Numbered from the stretch's first letter, positions 1 to 14,001 are shown. The stretch is DNA of 64,000 bases from Gemmatimonadales bacterium (GCA_036265815.1 DATAOI010000092.1:30913-94912); one strand, 5' to 3'. The notes: generated from the letters alone by a model not told the origin. A program made the numbers and translations.

Positions 1-1393
1 CGATGGCCCGCTGGCGGCCGACCACGGCCAGGAGCTCGTTCACTGGCTCGGAGACGGTCGAGCCGGTGAGGGCCACCCGGATCGGCTGCATCGTGTCACC
101 CAGCTTGAACCCGTGCGCTTCGGCCACGCTCTTGAGACACTCCACGATGCGCTCCGGCGCCCAACCATTGGCGGGGAGCTGCTCCAGGGCGCTCGCCGCG
201 GTCTCCAGGTTCGCCGCGAAGGCAGGCCCCATCTTCCGGATCAGCGCCTCACCCTTGGCATCGAGCGGCGCGCGCGCCGGATCGAGCCGCACTGCGATCT
301 GCTCCGCGACATGAATGATGGTCCGGGAACGGGCCTTCACGGCGTCGATGAGCGGCGCGAGATCCCCGCCGCCGGGATTCACCCCGATGTGCTCCAGTTG
401 CCGGCGAACCGCGGGGACGAGCTCTTCGGCGGGAAGCGCGGAGAGATACTGGCCGTTCATCCACTCGAGCTTCGTGGTATCGAAGACGGCGGCCTTCTTC
501 TGGATCCCCTCCAGGGTGAAGAGGCGGATCATCTCCTCCCCGGCCACGATCTCGCGATCACCGCCGGGCGACCAGCCGAGCAGCGCCAGGAAGTTGCGCA
601 TCGCCGCGGGGAGGATCCCCTGTTTCTGGTAGTCGCCCACGGCGGTGGCGCCGTGGCGCTTGGACAGCTTCTTCCCGTCGGCGCCGAGGATCATGGGGAC
701 ATGGGCGAAGACCGGGAGCGGGTGACCGAGGGCCCGGTACAGGGCGATCTGTTTGGGCGTGTTGGAGATGTGGTCGTCGCCCCGAATCACGTGAGTGATG
801 TCCATGGCGATGTCGTCGCTCACCACGGCCAGATTGTAGATCGCGCTGTGGTCGCTCCGGAGAATGACGAAATCGTCGAGGTCCCGACCCTGGAAGCTGA
901 TCCGCCCGTGTACCGCATCGTCCCAGGCGATCTCCTCGTCCTGCAGCAGGAAGCGAATGGTCGAGGGTGTGCCCGCGCGGATGCGGGCTTCGATTTCCGC
1001 GGGGGCGAGCCGGAGGCAGCGGCGGTCGTAGCGAAAGGCGGCACCGGCCGCTGCGGCCGCGGCGCGCTGCGCGTCCAGCTCCTCCCGGGTACAGAAGCAG
1101 CGATACGCCTTGCCTTCGGCCAGCAGGCGCTCGGCGCTGGCCTGGTGGCGGGCGGCGTACTCGCCCTGGAAGAGCGGGCCTTCGTCCCAGGTGATCCCGA
1201 GCCAGGTCAGCCCCTCCAGGATCACACGGGTGTGCTCCTCGGTGCTCCGCTCCCGATCGGTGTCTTCGATCCGCAGGATCAGGGTGCCAGCCGTGTGCCG
1301 AGCGAAGAGCCAGTTGAACAGCGCGGTGCGGGCGCCACCGACGTGGAGATAGCCGGTGGGGGACGGGGCGAAGCGAACGCGCGGTGAGCTCAT
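1..1393 (-). CDS. gltX: Glutamyl-tRNA synthetase (3' end cut by window edge)
   Basis: Class I aminoacyl-tRNA synthetase that charges tRNA-Glu, and in many bacteria also mischarges tRNA-Gln for later amidation. The N-terminus reads FAPSPTGYLHVGGAR, so the HIGH-type signature is HVGG at residues 17-20. The second ATP-binding signature KLSKR is at residues 242-246. The 464 visible residues reach VNELLAVVGRQRAI, a typical C-terminal end, so only a few codons lie beyond the edge. The ATG at 1393 has AGGA just upstream. A perfect hairpin and tRNA-Ser lie upstream on the same strand. Whether it is a discriminating or non-discriminating enzyme cannot be told here. Confidence 0.96.
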   Translation of the reverse strand, partial: MSSPRVRFAPSPTGYLHVGGARTALFNWLFARHTAGTLILRIEDTDRERSTEEHTRVILEGLTWLGITWDEGPLFQGEYAARHQASAERLLAEGKAYRCFCTREELDAQRAAAAAAGAAFRYDRRCLRLAPAEIEARIRAGTPSTIRFLLQDEEIAWDDAVHGRISFQGRDLDDFVILRSDHSAIYNLAVVSDDIAMDITHVIRGDDHISNTPKQIALYRALGHPLPVFAHVPMILGADGKKLSKRHGATAVGDYQKQGILPAAMRNFLALLGWSPGGDREIVAGEEMIRLFTLEGIQKKAAVFDTTKLEWMNGQYLSALPAEELVPAVRRQLEHIGVNPGGGDLAPLIDAVKARSRTIIHVAEQIAVRLDPARAPLDAKGEALIRKMGPAFAANLETAASALEQLPANGWAPERIVECLKSVAEAHGFKLGDTMQPIRVALTGSTVSEPVNELLAVVGRQRAI

Positions 1394-1411
1394 GGGTCCT
1401 GGGCGAAGCGT

Positions 1412-1449
1412 CAAAGGTGAAAGGTGAGAGGACTCACCTTTCACCTTTG
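1412..1449. repeat. Perfect 17-bp inverted repeat between tRNA-Ser and gltX
   Basis: The arms are CAAAGGTGAAAGGTGAG (1412-1428) and its exact complement (1433-1449), around a 4-base loop. Each arm is itself a near-duplication of AAAGGTGA. On the minus strand it lies after tRNA-Ser and 18 bases before gltX. There is no T tract, so it is not a classical intrinsic terminator. It could be a processing or insulating hairpin between the tRNA and the mRNA. Confidence 0.85.
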
Positions 1450-1460
1450 GTGGGCTGGGA

Positions 1461-1550
<90 letters not shown>

Positions 1551-1677
1551 AGCGAGGCTGGAAAATCGTGGGTGGCGCGGAGATAGGCAAGGGCTGGTTG
1601 CTCAAACCGTACCCCCCGTCCGCTCCCCAGGATCAACCGTGTCCGCGAGCTGGGGAAGGGGTCGGGGTGAGCCACGT

Positions 1678-2400
1678 CTACCCCACGCTGGTCAACCACG
1701 CCGCCACGGTCAGCCACGCGCCCGTTCCGCTGAGCGCAAGCCGGATGACCTGTGAGGCCAGGATTGCCAGGCCACCCCAGACGTACACCGGGTGCACCTT
1801 ACGTCGGGTGATGAAATCGTACAGCACGCCCGTCAGTATCAGGAGATCCACCACCCCGAAGTAGAACGGCGGCCCCGCCGCGGCGAGCGCCGTCGGGAGC
1901 CGCGCGACGGCCGCCGCAAGCAGGCTGATCGTCGCCAGCAGCATGAGGCGCTTGTGCGTCTCCGGCCGGCGACGGTACCATACCGCGGCGGCAACCAGGG
2001 GTGCGAAGACCAGCATGTCGAACAGTGGGATGATCAGAAAGACGAGAGGCGGAATGCCCGGCGGCGCCCGCCCCTCGCGCGCATTCCCAATGGCCAGAAC
2101 AGTGCCCAATACGACCATCCCCACCGCCAGTATGACGCCCGCAACGCCAAGCCGGCGATGAATGTACGTCCGGCCGGCGGCGACCAGGGTCGTCTGCGCC
2201 ACGAACAGCAGAATCCAGGCGGAGAAGGCGACACCGTGCACAATCCGCAGCGGCGTCAGGGCCGGGCCGTGCAACCAGGGCGAGAGGTAGAAGGTGCGGT
2301 AGAAGCCGGCGAAGACGATCGCGGCGATCAGGAGCGACATGCCACTGTAGAAACGGTGGTGCCGGCGACGGACCAGCGGTGCGGGCAGGCTGACGGCCAT
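1678..2400 (-). CDS. Multi-pass membrane protein of unknown function
   Basis: A 240-residue, very hydrophobic protein. From the start at MAVSLPAPL, a basic N-terminus (RRRHHRF) is followed by about six to seven probable membrane segments, separated by short polar loops such as AGRTYIHRRLG and YRRRPETHKRL. It has no catalytic motif I can name. It resembles uncharacterised bacterial inner-membrane proteins with H-R-x-L-G in a loop. The frame stays open upstream to 2628, but that extension crosses a large hairpin and lacks coding character, so ATG 2400 was chosen. It diverges from the small gene at 2581. Confidence 0.7.
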   Translation of the reverse strand: MAVSLPAPLVRRRHHRFYSGMSLLIAAIVFAGFYRTFYLSPWLHGPALTPLRIVHGVAFSAWILLFVAQTTLVAAGRTYIHRRLGVAGVILAVGMVVLGTVLAIGNAREGRAPPGIPPLVFLIIPLFDMLVFAPLVAAAVWYRRRPETHKRLMLLATISLLAAAVARLPTALAAAGPPFYFGVVDLLILTGVLYDFITRRKVHPVYVWGGLAILASQVIRLALSGTGAWLTVAAWLTSVG

Positions 2401-2460
2401 AGAACGCCTTGAGGGCGGAGTGCCGATGGGTGAGGTGATCCGGCAGAATATGTGTCGCGG

Positions 2461-2501
2461 TATATGCAGGCGCCAGAGTAGGCCACTGGCGCCTGCATAT
2501 A
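2461..2501. repeat. Perfect 16-bp inverted repeat in a divergent intergenic region
   Basis: Arms TATATGCAGGCGCCAG (2461-2476) and its exact complement (2486-2501) flank a 9-base loop. Pairing extends outward through a G-T and two further pairs to 2458-2504. It sits in the 180-base gap between genes diverging at 2400 and 2581, so it precedes both. No poly-T tract follows on either strand, which argues against a terminator. A protein-binding dyad or a mobile-element remnant are the alternatives. Confidence 0.88.
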
Positions 2502-2580
2502 TCGATACCAGATTCCAGGCGAGTCCACCCGCTGCGGAATGCCCCATGGCAGACTGATTCCGCAGACCATAAGTTGAGAC

Positions 2581-2718
2581 ATGCAGACCATCCCGCTCCG
2601 CTACGTAATCGGCGGCCTCATCGGCCACCAGGGCATTGTACTCGCCCTCGGGGCTGCCCTCACGGTCGTCTGGCTGGTCGCCGCCCTCGTCACCGCCATC
2701 CGACGCAAGGCTAAGTGA
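2581..2718 (+). CDS. 45-residue single-span membrane protein
   Basis: A short frame starting MQTIPLRYVIGG with one strongly hydrophobic stretch (about residues 9-40) and a basic tail ending RRKAK, consistent with an inserted micro-protein with the tail in the cytoplasm. Its TGA overlaps the next ATG (TGATG at 2716-2720). That overlap is the main evidence that it is translated. There is no clear Shine-Dalgarno. The function is unknown. Confidence 0.5.
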   Translation: MQTIPLRYVIGGLIGHQGIVLALGAALTVVWLVAALVTAIRRKAK

Positions 2719-3005
2719 TGACAGTACGGGTACTGCAGCGGCCGACCGCCGAGGAGCTCAAGATCCTGAAAGCGGTTCGGGAGACCACCTTCCACCCGTT
2801 CTTCCCAACTGGTCGGAGCATCGCTGAGGCGGAGGCGTTCGACGTGCGTGTGGAATTGTTGAAGCGGATGCAGCAAGAAGGATGGATCGAGCTCGAGGTC
2901 TCGCCGTCCAGATCGCTGGTGGGGGGCTATCAGCGAAAGTATCGGGCAGCTCTGGCGCGCTGCACGGATCTCGGGCGGGAAGGGCTCAAGTCCTTTGGGG
3001 AGTGA
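2718..3005 (+). CDS. Conserved-looking 95-residue protein, function unknown
   Basis: Starts at the ATG that overlaps the preceding stop codon (TGATG), so translation is probably coupled to the 45-residue membrane protein. It is rich in charged helices: an RPTAEELKILKAVRE segment, then VELLKRMQQEGWIELE, a GGYQRKYRA turn and a basic C-terminal helix. The pattern would suit a small winged-helix or partner-binding fold, but there is no family signature. It has no signal peptide, so it is likely cytoplasmic. Confidence 0.6.
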   Translation: MTVRVLQRPTAEELKILKAVRETTFHPFFPTGRSIAEAEAFDVRVELLKRMQQEGWIELEVSPSRSLVGGYQRKYRAALARCTDLGREGLKSFGE

Positions 3006-3131
3006 GCCCACGCAGGCGCTGCCTCCGGACGCGAGAATGAACCGGGGCCGGATCATCTCTATCGCAGGGAAGCATCGAGCGGTACTTTCGTGCTGCGGTT
3101 TGGGTTCTCTCCCCGAACATGTGAGGCTGCT

Positions 3132-3632
3132 ATGACACTCGCCGGTCGCGTTCGCGCTTGGCTTCCGCTCACGCTGTCTCTCGCACTGCTCCTCCCGACC
3201 GTAGCTATGGGCCAGGGAGTCGAGCAACCCCACGTCCCGGTACGGAAAGCCCTCGATGAGATCAGAGTCTTACGCGCGGAATACGCCGAAGCGTTCAACA
3301 AACAGGACGCGGCGACGCTGGTGGACGTATATGCGCCGGATGCCACCATGATCGACGCTGACGGTACGATGCTGACCGGCAAGGACGCGATACGGAAGAG
3401 GATCGAGGCCGGTCCATGGGGGACCCTGTCGATCGACTCGGATACCGTGCGAGTTTTTGGGAACACTGCCTATGACATTGGAACCGCGCGCATCTCGCAC
3501 AAGGGCGGGGGCGAGGACGTCAGCCACTATCTGGTCGTCCTTCGGCGTGGAATCAAGGAGTGGAAGGTCAGCAGCATCGCGCAGGTGCCAGAAACCAAAA
3601 AAGGGAACGCCAGCGATTCGGCGGGACACTGA
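3132..3632 (+). CDS. Secreted SnoaL/DUF4440-type NTF2-like protein
   Basis: A 166-residue protein with a Sec signal peptide (basic RVRAW, then a Leu-rich core and an AMGQG cleavage area near residue 28). The mature part has the NTF2-like layout: a first helix with AEYAEAFNKQDAATLVD, then YAPDATMIDADG and MLTGKDAIRKRIE, then strands ending in HYLVVLRRG and EWKVSSIAQ. Such domains serve as small enzymes or ligand-binding modules and cannot be assigned further. The ATG at 3132 has GAGG a few bases upstream and starts exactly at the signal peptide. Probably periplasmic. Confidence 0.75.
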   Translation: MTLAGRVRAWLPLTLSLALLLPTVAMGQGVEQPHVPVRKALDEIRVLRAEYAEAFNKQDAATLVDVYAPDATMIDADGTMLTGKDAIRKRIEAGPWGTLSIDSDTVRVFGNTAYDIGTARISHKGGGEDVSHYLVVLRRGIKEWKVSSIAQVPETKKGNASDSAGH

Positions 3633-3673
3633 TAGGCCCTGGGTGCAGCAGGACGGAGGCGGACAGGCTCCTT

Positions 3674-4111
3674 ATGATGCGCATCTCGTCCCTGTCAATC
3701 GTGACGGGTTTGGCGCTCGCCGCGTGTGGCGGCGACTCGACTGGTCCGAAGGATGTGTTCCCCGAGGCCAAGGGCGTCTATGAGGTCAACGGCAGCTTCG
3801 ACGGAATCTCCACCTCGGATGCACACTTCAGCGGTGCTCTCACGCTTACCCAGATCTCCCGGGAGACTGGCACACTTGGCGGGAGCGCGGCATACACGGT
3901 GATCATCGGGACCCAGAGTTATGACTTCACTGAGGACAGTCTGTCCGCCGCCACCGTTTCGGCGAATGGCGTCGTGACCTACACGATGGGTGAGGGGGGA
4001 TCAACCTGGACCTTCACGGGAACGCTCTCTGGACCCTCCATCGTAGACGGGCATCATACTCTCTCTGAGAGCTCGGGCTCGGTCTCAGGCGCTTGGACAG
4101 CCACTCGCTAG
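3674..4111 (+). CDS. Small lipoprotein with LAAC lipobox
   Basis: A 145-residue protein with an N-terminal signal ending LALAAC followed by GGDSTGPKD, an unmistakable lipobox. Lipoproteins beginning CGGDSTGP are frequent in Gemmatimonadota, to my knowledge. The rest is Thr/Ser/Gly-rich with alternating strands (GALTLTQISRETGTLGG, SAAYTVIIG, STWTFTGTLSG) suggesting a small beta-barrel or sandwich. Two ATGs in tandem (3674, 3677) are both plausible starts. It follows the NTF2-like gene by 41 bases. Function unknown; likely anchored at the outer membrane. Confidence 0.72.
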   Translation: MMRISSLSIVTGLALAACGGDSTGPKDVFPEAKGVYEVNGSFDGISTSDAHFSGALTLTQISRETGTLGGSAAYTVIIGTQSYDFTEDSLSAATVSANGVVTYTMGEGGSTWTFTGTLSGPSIVDGHHTLSESSGSVSGAWTATR

Positions 4112-4303
4112 GAACGCAAGCGCCAATCGCCCGCGCACTCTGGATTGGGGCCTGGGCTGGACTATCATTGATTGTCCCAGAGCCCCTCTACACGTTAAGA
4201 TAGGCTGCATGTCGAGTTATTCGGTCAAGGTTCGCCCTCCCCGGTCCGGCCGGCCGGGGAGCAATGCCCACCGCAACGCCCCCTGAGATGCAGGTAGGTC
4301 GCG

Positions 4304-4483
4304 ATGTCCTTCACTCAATGTCCGGACTGCGGGCTAGCGATTACGTATGCCGCATCCACCTGTCCACTCTGTCAGGCAAGTCTCATTCGTATCAATCGGC
4401 GCAGGGCGCTGCTCTGGGCCACCCTTATCGGCGAGTTCCTGCTGCTGCTTTTCTTGAATGTTCTGGGCAGGGCACACGGATAG
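4304..4483 (+). CDS. 59-residue zinc-ribbon plus membrane-anchor micro-protein
   Basis: A short frame not found by length-based gene calling. It starts MSFTQCPDCG and continues to CPLCQ 14 residues later, so two CPxC knuckles form a zinc ribbon (residues 6-23). A basic stretch IRINRRR leads into one hydrophobic span (about residues 35-54). Zinc ribbon plus single membrane span is a common bacterial small-protein design. A good purine-rich site (AGGTAGG) lies about 6 bases before the ATG. Function unknown. Confidence 0.68.
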   Translation: MSFTQCPDCGLAITYAASTCPLCQASLIRINRRRALLWATLIGEFLLLLFLNVLGRAHG

Positions 4484-4624
4484 CAGCGAATCGTAAACGG
4501 CCTCAACCCTGACCCCGGGCACGCCGCGGGCGGTCGGGTGCTACCTGCCTCAGGGTCGGCTTCAAGGCAGTCTGGATGTGCTCGTCTAGCGAGCCGAACC
4601 ACCTACCGAGAGTGAGCTGCAGCG

Positions 4625-4828
4625 ATGACTCTCCCGACCAAAGCCAGGTGGCCCTACCGTCCCGCACTGCTGCTGGCCGCGGTCGCGCTCCTCCTTGCGA
4701 TGGCAGCGATGCTCTCTGCGCTCTGGCTCAGTAGCCTGCTCTTCGTGGCCGCAGTCGCCTTCGCATTGGTCGCGGTGCTGCACTTCTGGCGAAAATGGCT
4801 GTGGCAGCGCGCCAACCGGCCGGAGTAA
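4625..4828 (+). CDS. 67-residue two-span membrane protein
   Basis: After MTLPTKARWPYRP come two adjacent hydrophobic segments (about residues 13-33 and 35-53), then a basic-aromatic tail FWRKWLWQRANRPE. There are no catalytic or ligand motifs. Codon use looks coding, and the opposite frames lack structure. It lies among other small membrane proteins of unknown role. The 140 bases before it show no clear promoter. Confidence 0.5.
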   Translation: MTLPTKARWPYRPALLLAAVALLLAMAAMLSALWLSSLLFVAAVAFALVAVLHFWRKWLWQRANRPE

Positions 4829-4849
4829 GCCGGGAGCCGGAGACCAGCC

Positions 4850-5156
4850 TTAGGGAGCCGTGAAGTCCTCCGGCCCTGGCGGTCGGAAACTCAAGTCGAA
4901 GGCCAGAAACGTGGTCTTGGAGAATGGATAGAAGAGCACCGGCAGGACCCCCATCAGCGCCACGCCGCCATACTGGAGGAGGGTCCAGGGCGCATCCGGC
5001 AGTGTGGCTACCAGAACCGCGACAAAAATAGCCGCGAACACCAGCTCGGCCACTCTTGAACCAGCTCCGCTAGAGTCCCCCGCCGCCGCAGTTGGGGCAG
5101 CGGAGCCGTATCGCCCGCCAGTAGAGCGGGGCCACACGCCGCGTCGTGGGGTCCAT
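4850..5156 (-). pseudogene. Decayed DUF983-family membrane protein gene
   Basis: From ATG 5156 the frame gives MDPTTRRVAPLYWRAIRL followed by a CPNCG knuckle and GGGL. A TAG stop then falls where DUF983 proteins have Phe. The same frame continues RSWFK as expected. The rest of the family (AELVFAAIFVAVLV, two membrane spans, FYPFSKTTFLAFDL and a RPPGPEDF tail) continues in another frame. The second CPxCG knuckle and the sequence between it and the first membrane span are missing. This pattern of a nonsense codon, an internal deletion and a frameshift indicates a dead gene. Re-use of the membrane part from a later start cannot be excluded. Confidence 0.75.
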
Positions 5157-5235
5157 GAGGCGAATCTAGAATGACGGGGACAAATGTTCGAGGGAACGCG
5201 CCGCGCCGGCCGCCTCGAGTCAGGAGGTCGATCTC

Positions 5236-5463
5236 TTGCCAGTTCCGTCACCACGGGTCATCGGAGAGGCGCGCGTTCGAGCGGAGCACGCCCGCCGCGC
5301 CCTCGGGTTGAATCCGCGCGTCTGGTATCCCATCCTCGAGCGTAACCCGGAGTCCTCGGAGCCGGTGGCGCGGTCGGGCTATCTCTGGATCGAGGTGGAC
5401 GGTGAGCCCCGTCAGGTCTGGGCCAGGCACTTTCACATCCGGACGGAGGAGAGCGGGGAGTAG
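5236..5463 (+). CDS. 75-residue hypothetical protein, TTG start
   Basis: AGGAGG at 5222-5227 is placed 8 bases before TTG 5236, which fixes an unusual TTG start (MPVPSPRVIGEAR). The product is basic at the N-terminus and ends with RSGYLWIEVDGEPRQVWARH, a beta-like region. There are no cysteines, signal peptide or membrane span. No family was recognised. The strong ribosome-binding site is the best argument for expression. Confidence 0.6.
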   Translation: MPVPSPRVIGEARVRAEHARRALGLNPRVWYPILERNPESSEPVARSGYLWIEVDGEPRQVWARHFHIRTEESGE

Positions 5464-5485
5464 CGGCTATTTACCGGAGCGGACC

Positions 5486-5581
5486 ATGGGTCTCGAGATC
5501 ATCGTGGGAGTGGCCGCAGGCGTATTGATCGCCGCAGTATACCTGATGAAGCGCGCGGCGAGGGCCAAGCGGGAACAGTGA
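5486..5581 (+). CDS. Possible 31-residue membrane micro-protein
   Basis: The frame MGLEIIVGVAAGVLIAAVYL is followed by a very basic tail (KRAARAKREQ), giving one membrane span with the positive end inside. GGAG lies 6 bases before the ATG. It begins 22 bases after the 75-residue gene, so the two could be co-transcribed. Short length makes this tentative. Confidence 0.4.
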   Translation: MGLEIIVGVAAGVLIAAVYLMKRAARAKREQ

Positions 5582-5607
5582 GGAACCGGTGGCCATGAGG
5601 CCGCGGC

Positions 5608-7917
5608 CTACGATGCCACGACCTTTCCGTCGAGCATCTCCCGGACCTTGCGTGCCAGCTCTTCCGGCATGAACGGCTTCTGCTGAAAGGGCAGCCCAGG
5701 GTCGAGCAGGCCCCGCTGCACGACATCGTCACCGGTGTACCCCGACATGTAGAGCACCGGCAGGCTCGGATTTATCAGGGCGACCCGCCGTCCCAGCTCC
5801 CGGCCACCCATCTCGGGCATGACGACGTCGGAGATCATGAGATCGACCCGCAGGGCTCCCTCCTCGAGCAGCGCCAGAGCCAGGACCCCGTTGGCCGCTT
5901 CGACCACGCAGTAGCCGTACTCCCGCAGTCCGCGTGACGCCATCCCACGCACCAGCGCTTCGTCTTCCACCACCAGGATGGTCTCCGTACCCAGGCAGGG
6001 CGCGGGCGGGGGCGCCGGCACCGGGCGGTCGGGAAGCGCAGTCGAGAGCTGGGGAAGGTAGACCTTGAACGTGGTCCCGTGGCCCGGCTCGCTGTACACC
6101 CAGACGAAGCCCTCGCTCTGCTTGACGATGCCATACACGGTCGAAAGGCCGAGACCGGAGCCCTGGCCCACGGGCTTGGTGGTGTAGAATGGCTCGAAGA
6201 TGCGAGTCTGCAGCTCCCGATCCATGCCGCATCCATCGTCGCTCACGGTGAGCAGGACGTACGGGCCGGAGGCGATGTTCGCTTCATTGTGCCGTTGGGC
6301 GTACACCTCGTCGAGCGATGCCGTGCCGGTGGCGATGGTGACTCGTCCCTGCTCACCCAGGGCGTCGCGCGCGTTGAGCACCAGGTTCATGAGGACCTGC
6401 TCGAGCTGGGCTCCGTCCGCCCGGATCTGTCCGATGGTAGGCGAGAGCCGCAGCTCGAGGAGGTGCTGCTCGGACAGCGAGCGGCGCAGCATCTTCTCCA
6501 TCCCCAGAACCACGGCGTTCAGGTCGAGCAGCTGCGGCCGCAGCATCTGCTGGCGGGTGAAGGCGAGCAGTTGCCGGGTCACGTCGGCGGCGCGGCTGCC
6601 GGCCCGGATGATCTCCTCCAGGTCGCCGCGACGATCATCGGTGGGATCGAGAGTCTGCAGCAGGAACCGGCTGAACCCGATCACGCCGGTCATCATGTTG
6701 TTGACCTCGTGGGCCATGCCGCCGGCGAGCCGTCCTGCGGCCTGCAGGCGTTCCGTCCGGCGGAGGTGCTCCTCCACCCGTTTCCGCTCGGTGACGTCGC
6801 GATAGATCCCCCGGATCATCACGGGGCGGCCGTTGGCACTGGTGCAGCTCAGGTTCCCTTCGACCGTAATGCTGCCGCCCTCGCGGGTGAGAAAGACCAG
6901 CTCCACGTGGGTCAGCGTCTCGCCGCCGAGCACCCGCTCGATGAGCTCGCGGTAGCGGTCGCGGCTTTCGGGGTGGATCACGTCCAGCAGGGCGAGCCGG
7001 CGGATCTCCTCCCCGGAGTATCCGACCCGCTGCTGCCAGGCATGGTTGACATAGCGGAACGTCCCATCGGGCGCGGTCATGCAGACCAGATCGCTGGCAT
7101 TGTCGAACAGGTCGCGATAGCGCTCCTCGCTGGCGCGCAGCAACTGCTCGGCGCCTTTCCGCTCGCTCACGTCACGCGCGTCGAGGCAGATCCCGATCAC
7201 GTCGCCGCGCTCGTCGATCACCGGCGTGGTGGTGATCTCGAACCAGCGCTCGACCTGGTCGACATCCCGGAGACTCAGCTCGACGGTGGACGTCTCACCC
7301 CGGAGGGCGGCCTGAAGCAACGGCACCGCCTGGGGCACGAACTGCCGGACCTCGTCGCCTTCCCGGGGCCGGCGACCCAGGATGCGCTCCGACCACTCCC
7401 CGGCGGTGCGGTTCAGCGCCTGAATGGTGCCGTCCCGGTCGACCAGCACGAAGCACTGCAGGCTGTTGTTGAAGATTGCGCGCAGGTTGGCCTCCGAACG
7501 GCGCAGGGCGGCTTCGGCCCGGGCCTGCTCGGTCTGGAGGTGCACCCGCTCCAGGGCTCCTTCGATCGCCGGGCCGATCCGCGCCAGATTGCTCTTGAGC
7601 AGGTAGTCGGTGGCACCGGCTTTCATGCAGCCGACCGCCGTCTCCTCATTGACCGAGCCGGTGACGATGAGGAAGGGAACGCTCGGCGCACGCTGGCGCG
7701 CCACCGCGAGGGCCGACATGCCGTCGAACCGGGGGAGGGTATAGTCCGAGAGGATCACGTCGGGCCGGAAATCCGCGAGCTCCTGCACGAAGGACTCGCG
7801 GGTGTCGACGCACCGAGAGGTGAAAGGAATACGGGCGCGGGCGAGCTCGTATTCCACGAGCTCGGCGTCCATCGGAACATCCTCGAGAATCAGGATCCGC
7901 AGCGGGTCCGTCAGCAT
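5608..7917 (-). CDS. Hybrid histidine kinase REC-PAS-PAS(-PAS)-HisKA-HATPase-REC
   Basis: A 769-residue cytoplasmic sensor kinase. The N-terminal receiver begins LRILILEDVP, with phospho-acceptor D58 in LSDYTLP. PAS-type sensor regions follow (LRAIFNNSLQCF; YRDLFDNASDLVC with VNHAWQQRVG and HPESRD). The HisKA helix has H403 in GGMAHEVNN, and the ATPase shows GLGLSTVYG. A C-terminal receiver (ILVVEDEA) has D697 in ISDVVMPEM. The start at MLTDPL was chosen because the upstream extension has no domain. There are no membrane spans. It diverges from the giant kinase at 8143 over a CRP-like palindrome. The input ligand and downstream output are unknown. Confidence 0.92.
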   Translation of the reverse strand: MLTDPLRILILEDVPMDAELVEYELARARIPFTSRCVDTRESFVQELADFRPDVILSDYTLPRFDGMSALAVARQRAPSVPFLIVTGSVNEETAVGCMKAGATDYLLKSNLARIGPAIEGALERVHLQTEQARAEAALRRSEANLRAIFNNSLQCFVLVDRDGTIQALNRTAGEWSERILGRRPREGDEVRQFVPQAVPLLQAALRGETSTVELSLRDVDQVERWFEITTTPVIDERGDVIGICLDARDVSERKGAEQLLRASEERYRDLFDNASDLVCMTAPDGTFRYVNHAWQQRVGYSGEEIRRLALLDVIHPESRDRYRELIERVLGGETLTHVELVFLTREGGSITVEGNLSCTSANGRPVMIRGIYRDVTERKRVEEHLRRTERLQAAGRLAGGMAHEVNNMMTGVIGFSRFLLQTLDPTDDRRGDLEEIIRAGSRAADVTRQLLAFTRQQMLRPQLLDLNAVVLGMEKMLRRSLSEQHLLELRLSPTIGQIRADGAQLEQVLMNLVLNARDALGEQGRVTIATGTASLDEVYAQRHNEANIASGPYVLLTVSDDGCGMDRELQTRIFEPFYTTKPVGQGSGLGLSTVYGIVKQSEGFVWVYSEPGHGTTFKVYLPQLSTALPDRPVPAPPPAPCLGTETILVVEDEALVRGMASRGLREYGYCVVEAANGVLALALLEEGALRVDLMISDVVMPEMGGRELGRRVALINPSLPVLYMSGYTGDDVVQRGLLDPGLPFQQKPFMPEELARKVREMLDGKVVAS

Positions 7918-8052
7918 GCGCGTGCCTCTGGTCGTGGATGCTGGAGGGTGGACCGGAACACAGGATGCTCCCACTGGAAAGATCGCGTCAAGCGTCGTAA
8001 GTATGAGCGACAACCGCGCCGGTCGATAGGGCTCGCACGTGCCGGCTGATCG

Positions 8053-8068
8053 TGTGACCCTAGTCACA
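8053..8068. promoter_or_regulatory. CRP/FNR-type palindrome between divergent kinase genes
   Basis: TGTGA-N6-TCACA, the exact consensus half-sites and spacing of CRP/FNR-family regulators, with symmetry extending inward (TGTGAC-CCTA-GTCACA). It lies in the 225-base gap between kinases starting at 7917 and 8143, about 75 bases before the plus-strand start and 136 before the minus-strand one. Consensus match is seen; binding is inferred. Confidence 0.6.
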
Positions 8069-8142
8069 GCGCTAAGTCCAAGCACCACGCGATCTTTGGC
8101 AATCTCACCAGCCACAGACGTCCCAGTTCAAACGGAGTGTTC

Positions 8143-13997
<5,855 letters not shown>

Positions 13998-14001
<4 letters not shown>

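Noticed and set aside
4850..5254. A full 134-residue gene with a basic N-terminus on the minus strand
   Set aside because: Only the C-terminal membrane part resembles a family. The N-terminal piece is out of frame with the real DUF983 start, so the region is described as a pseudogene.
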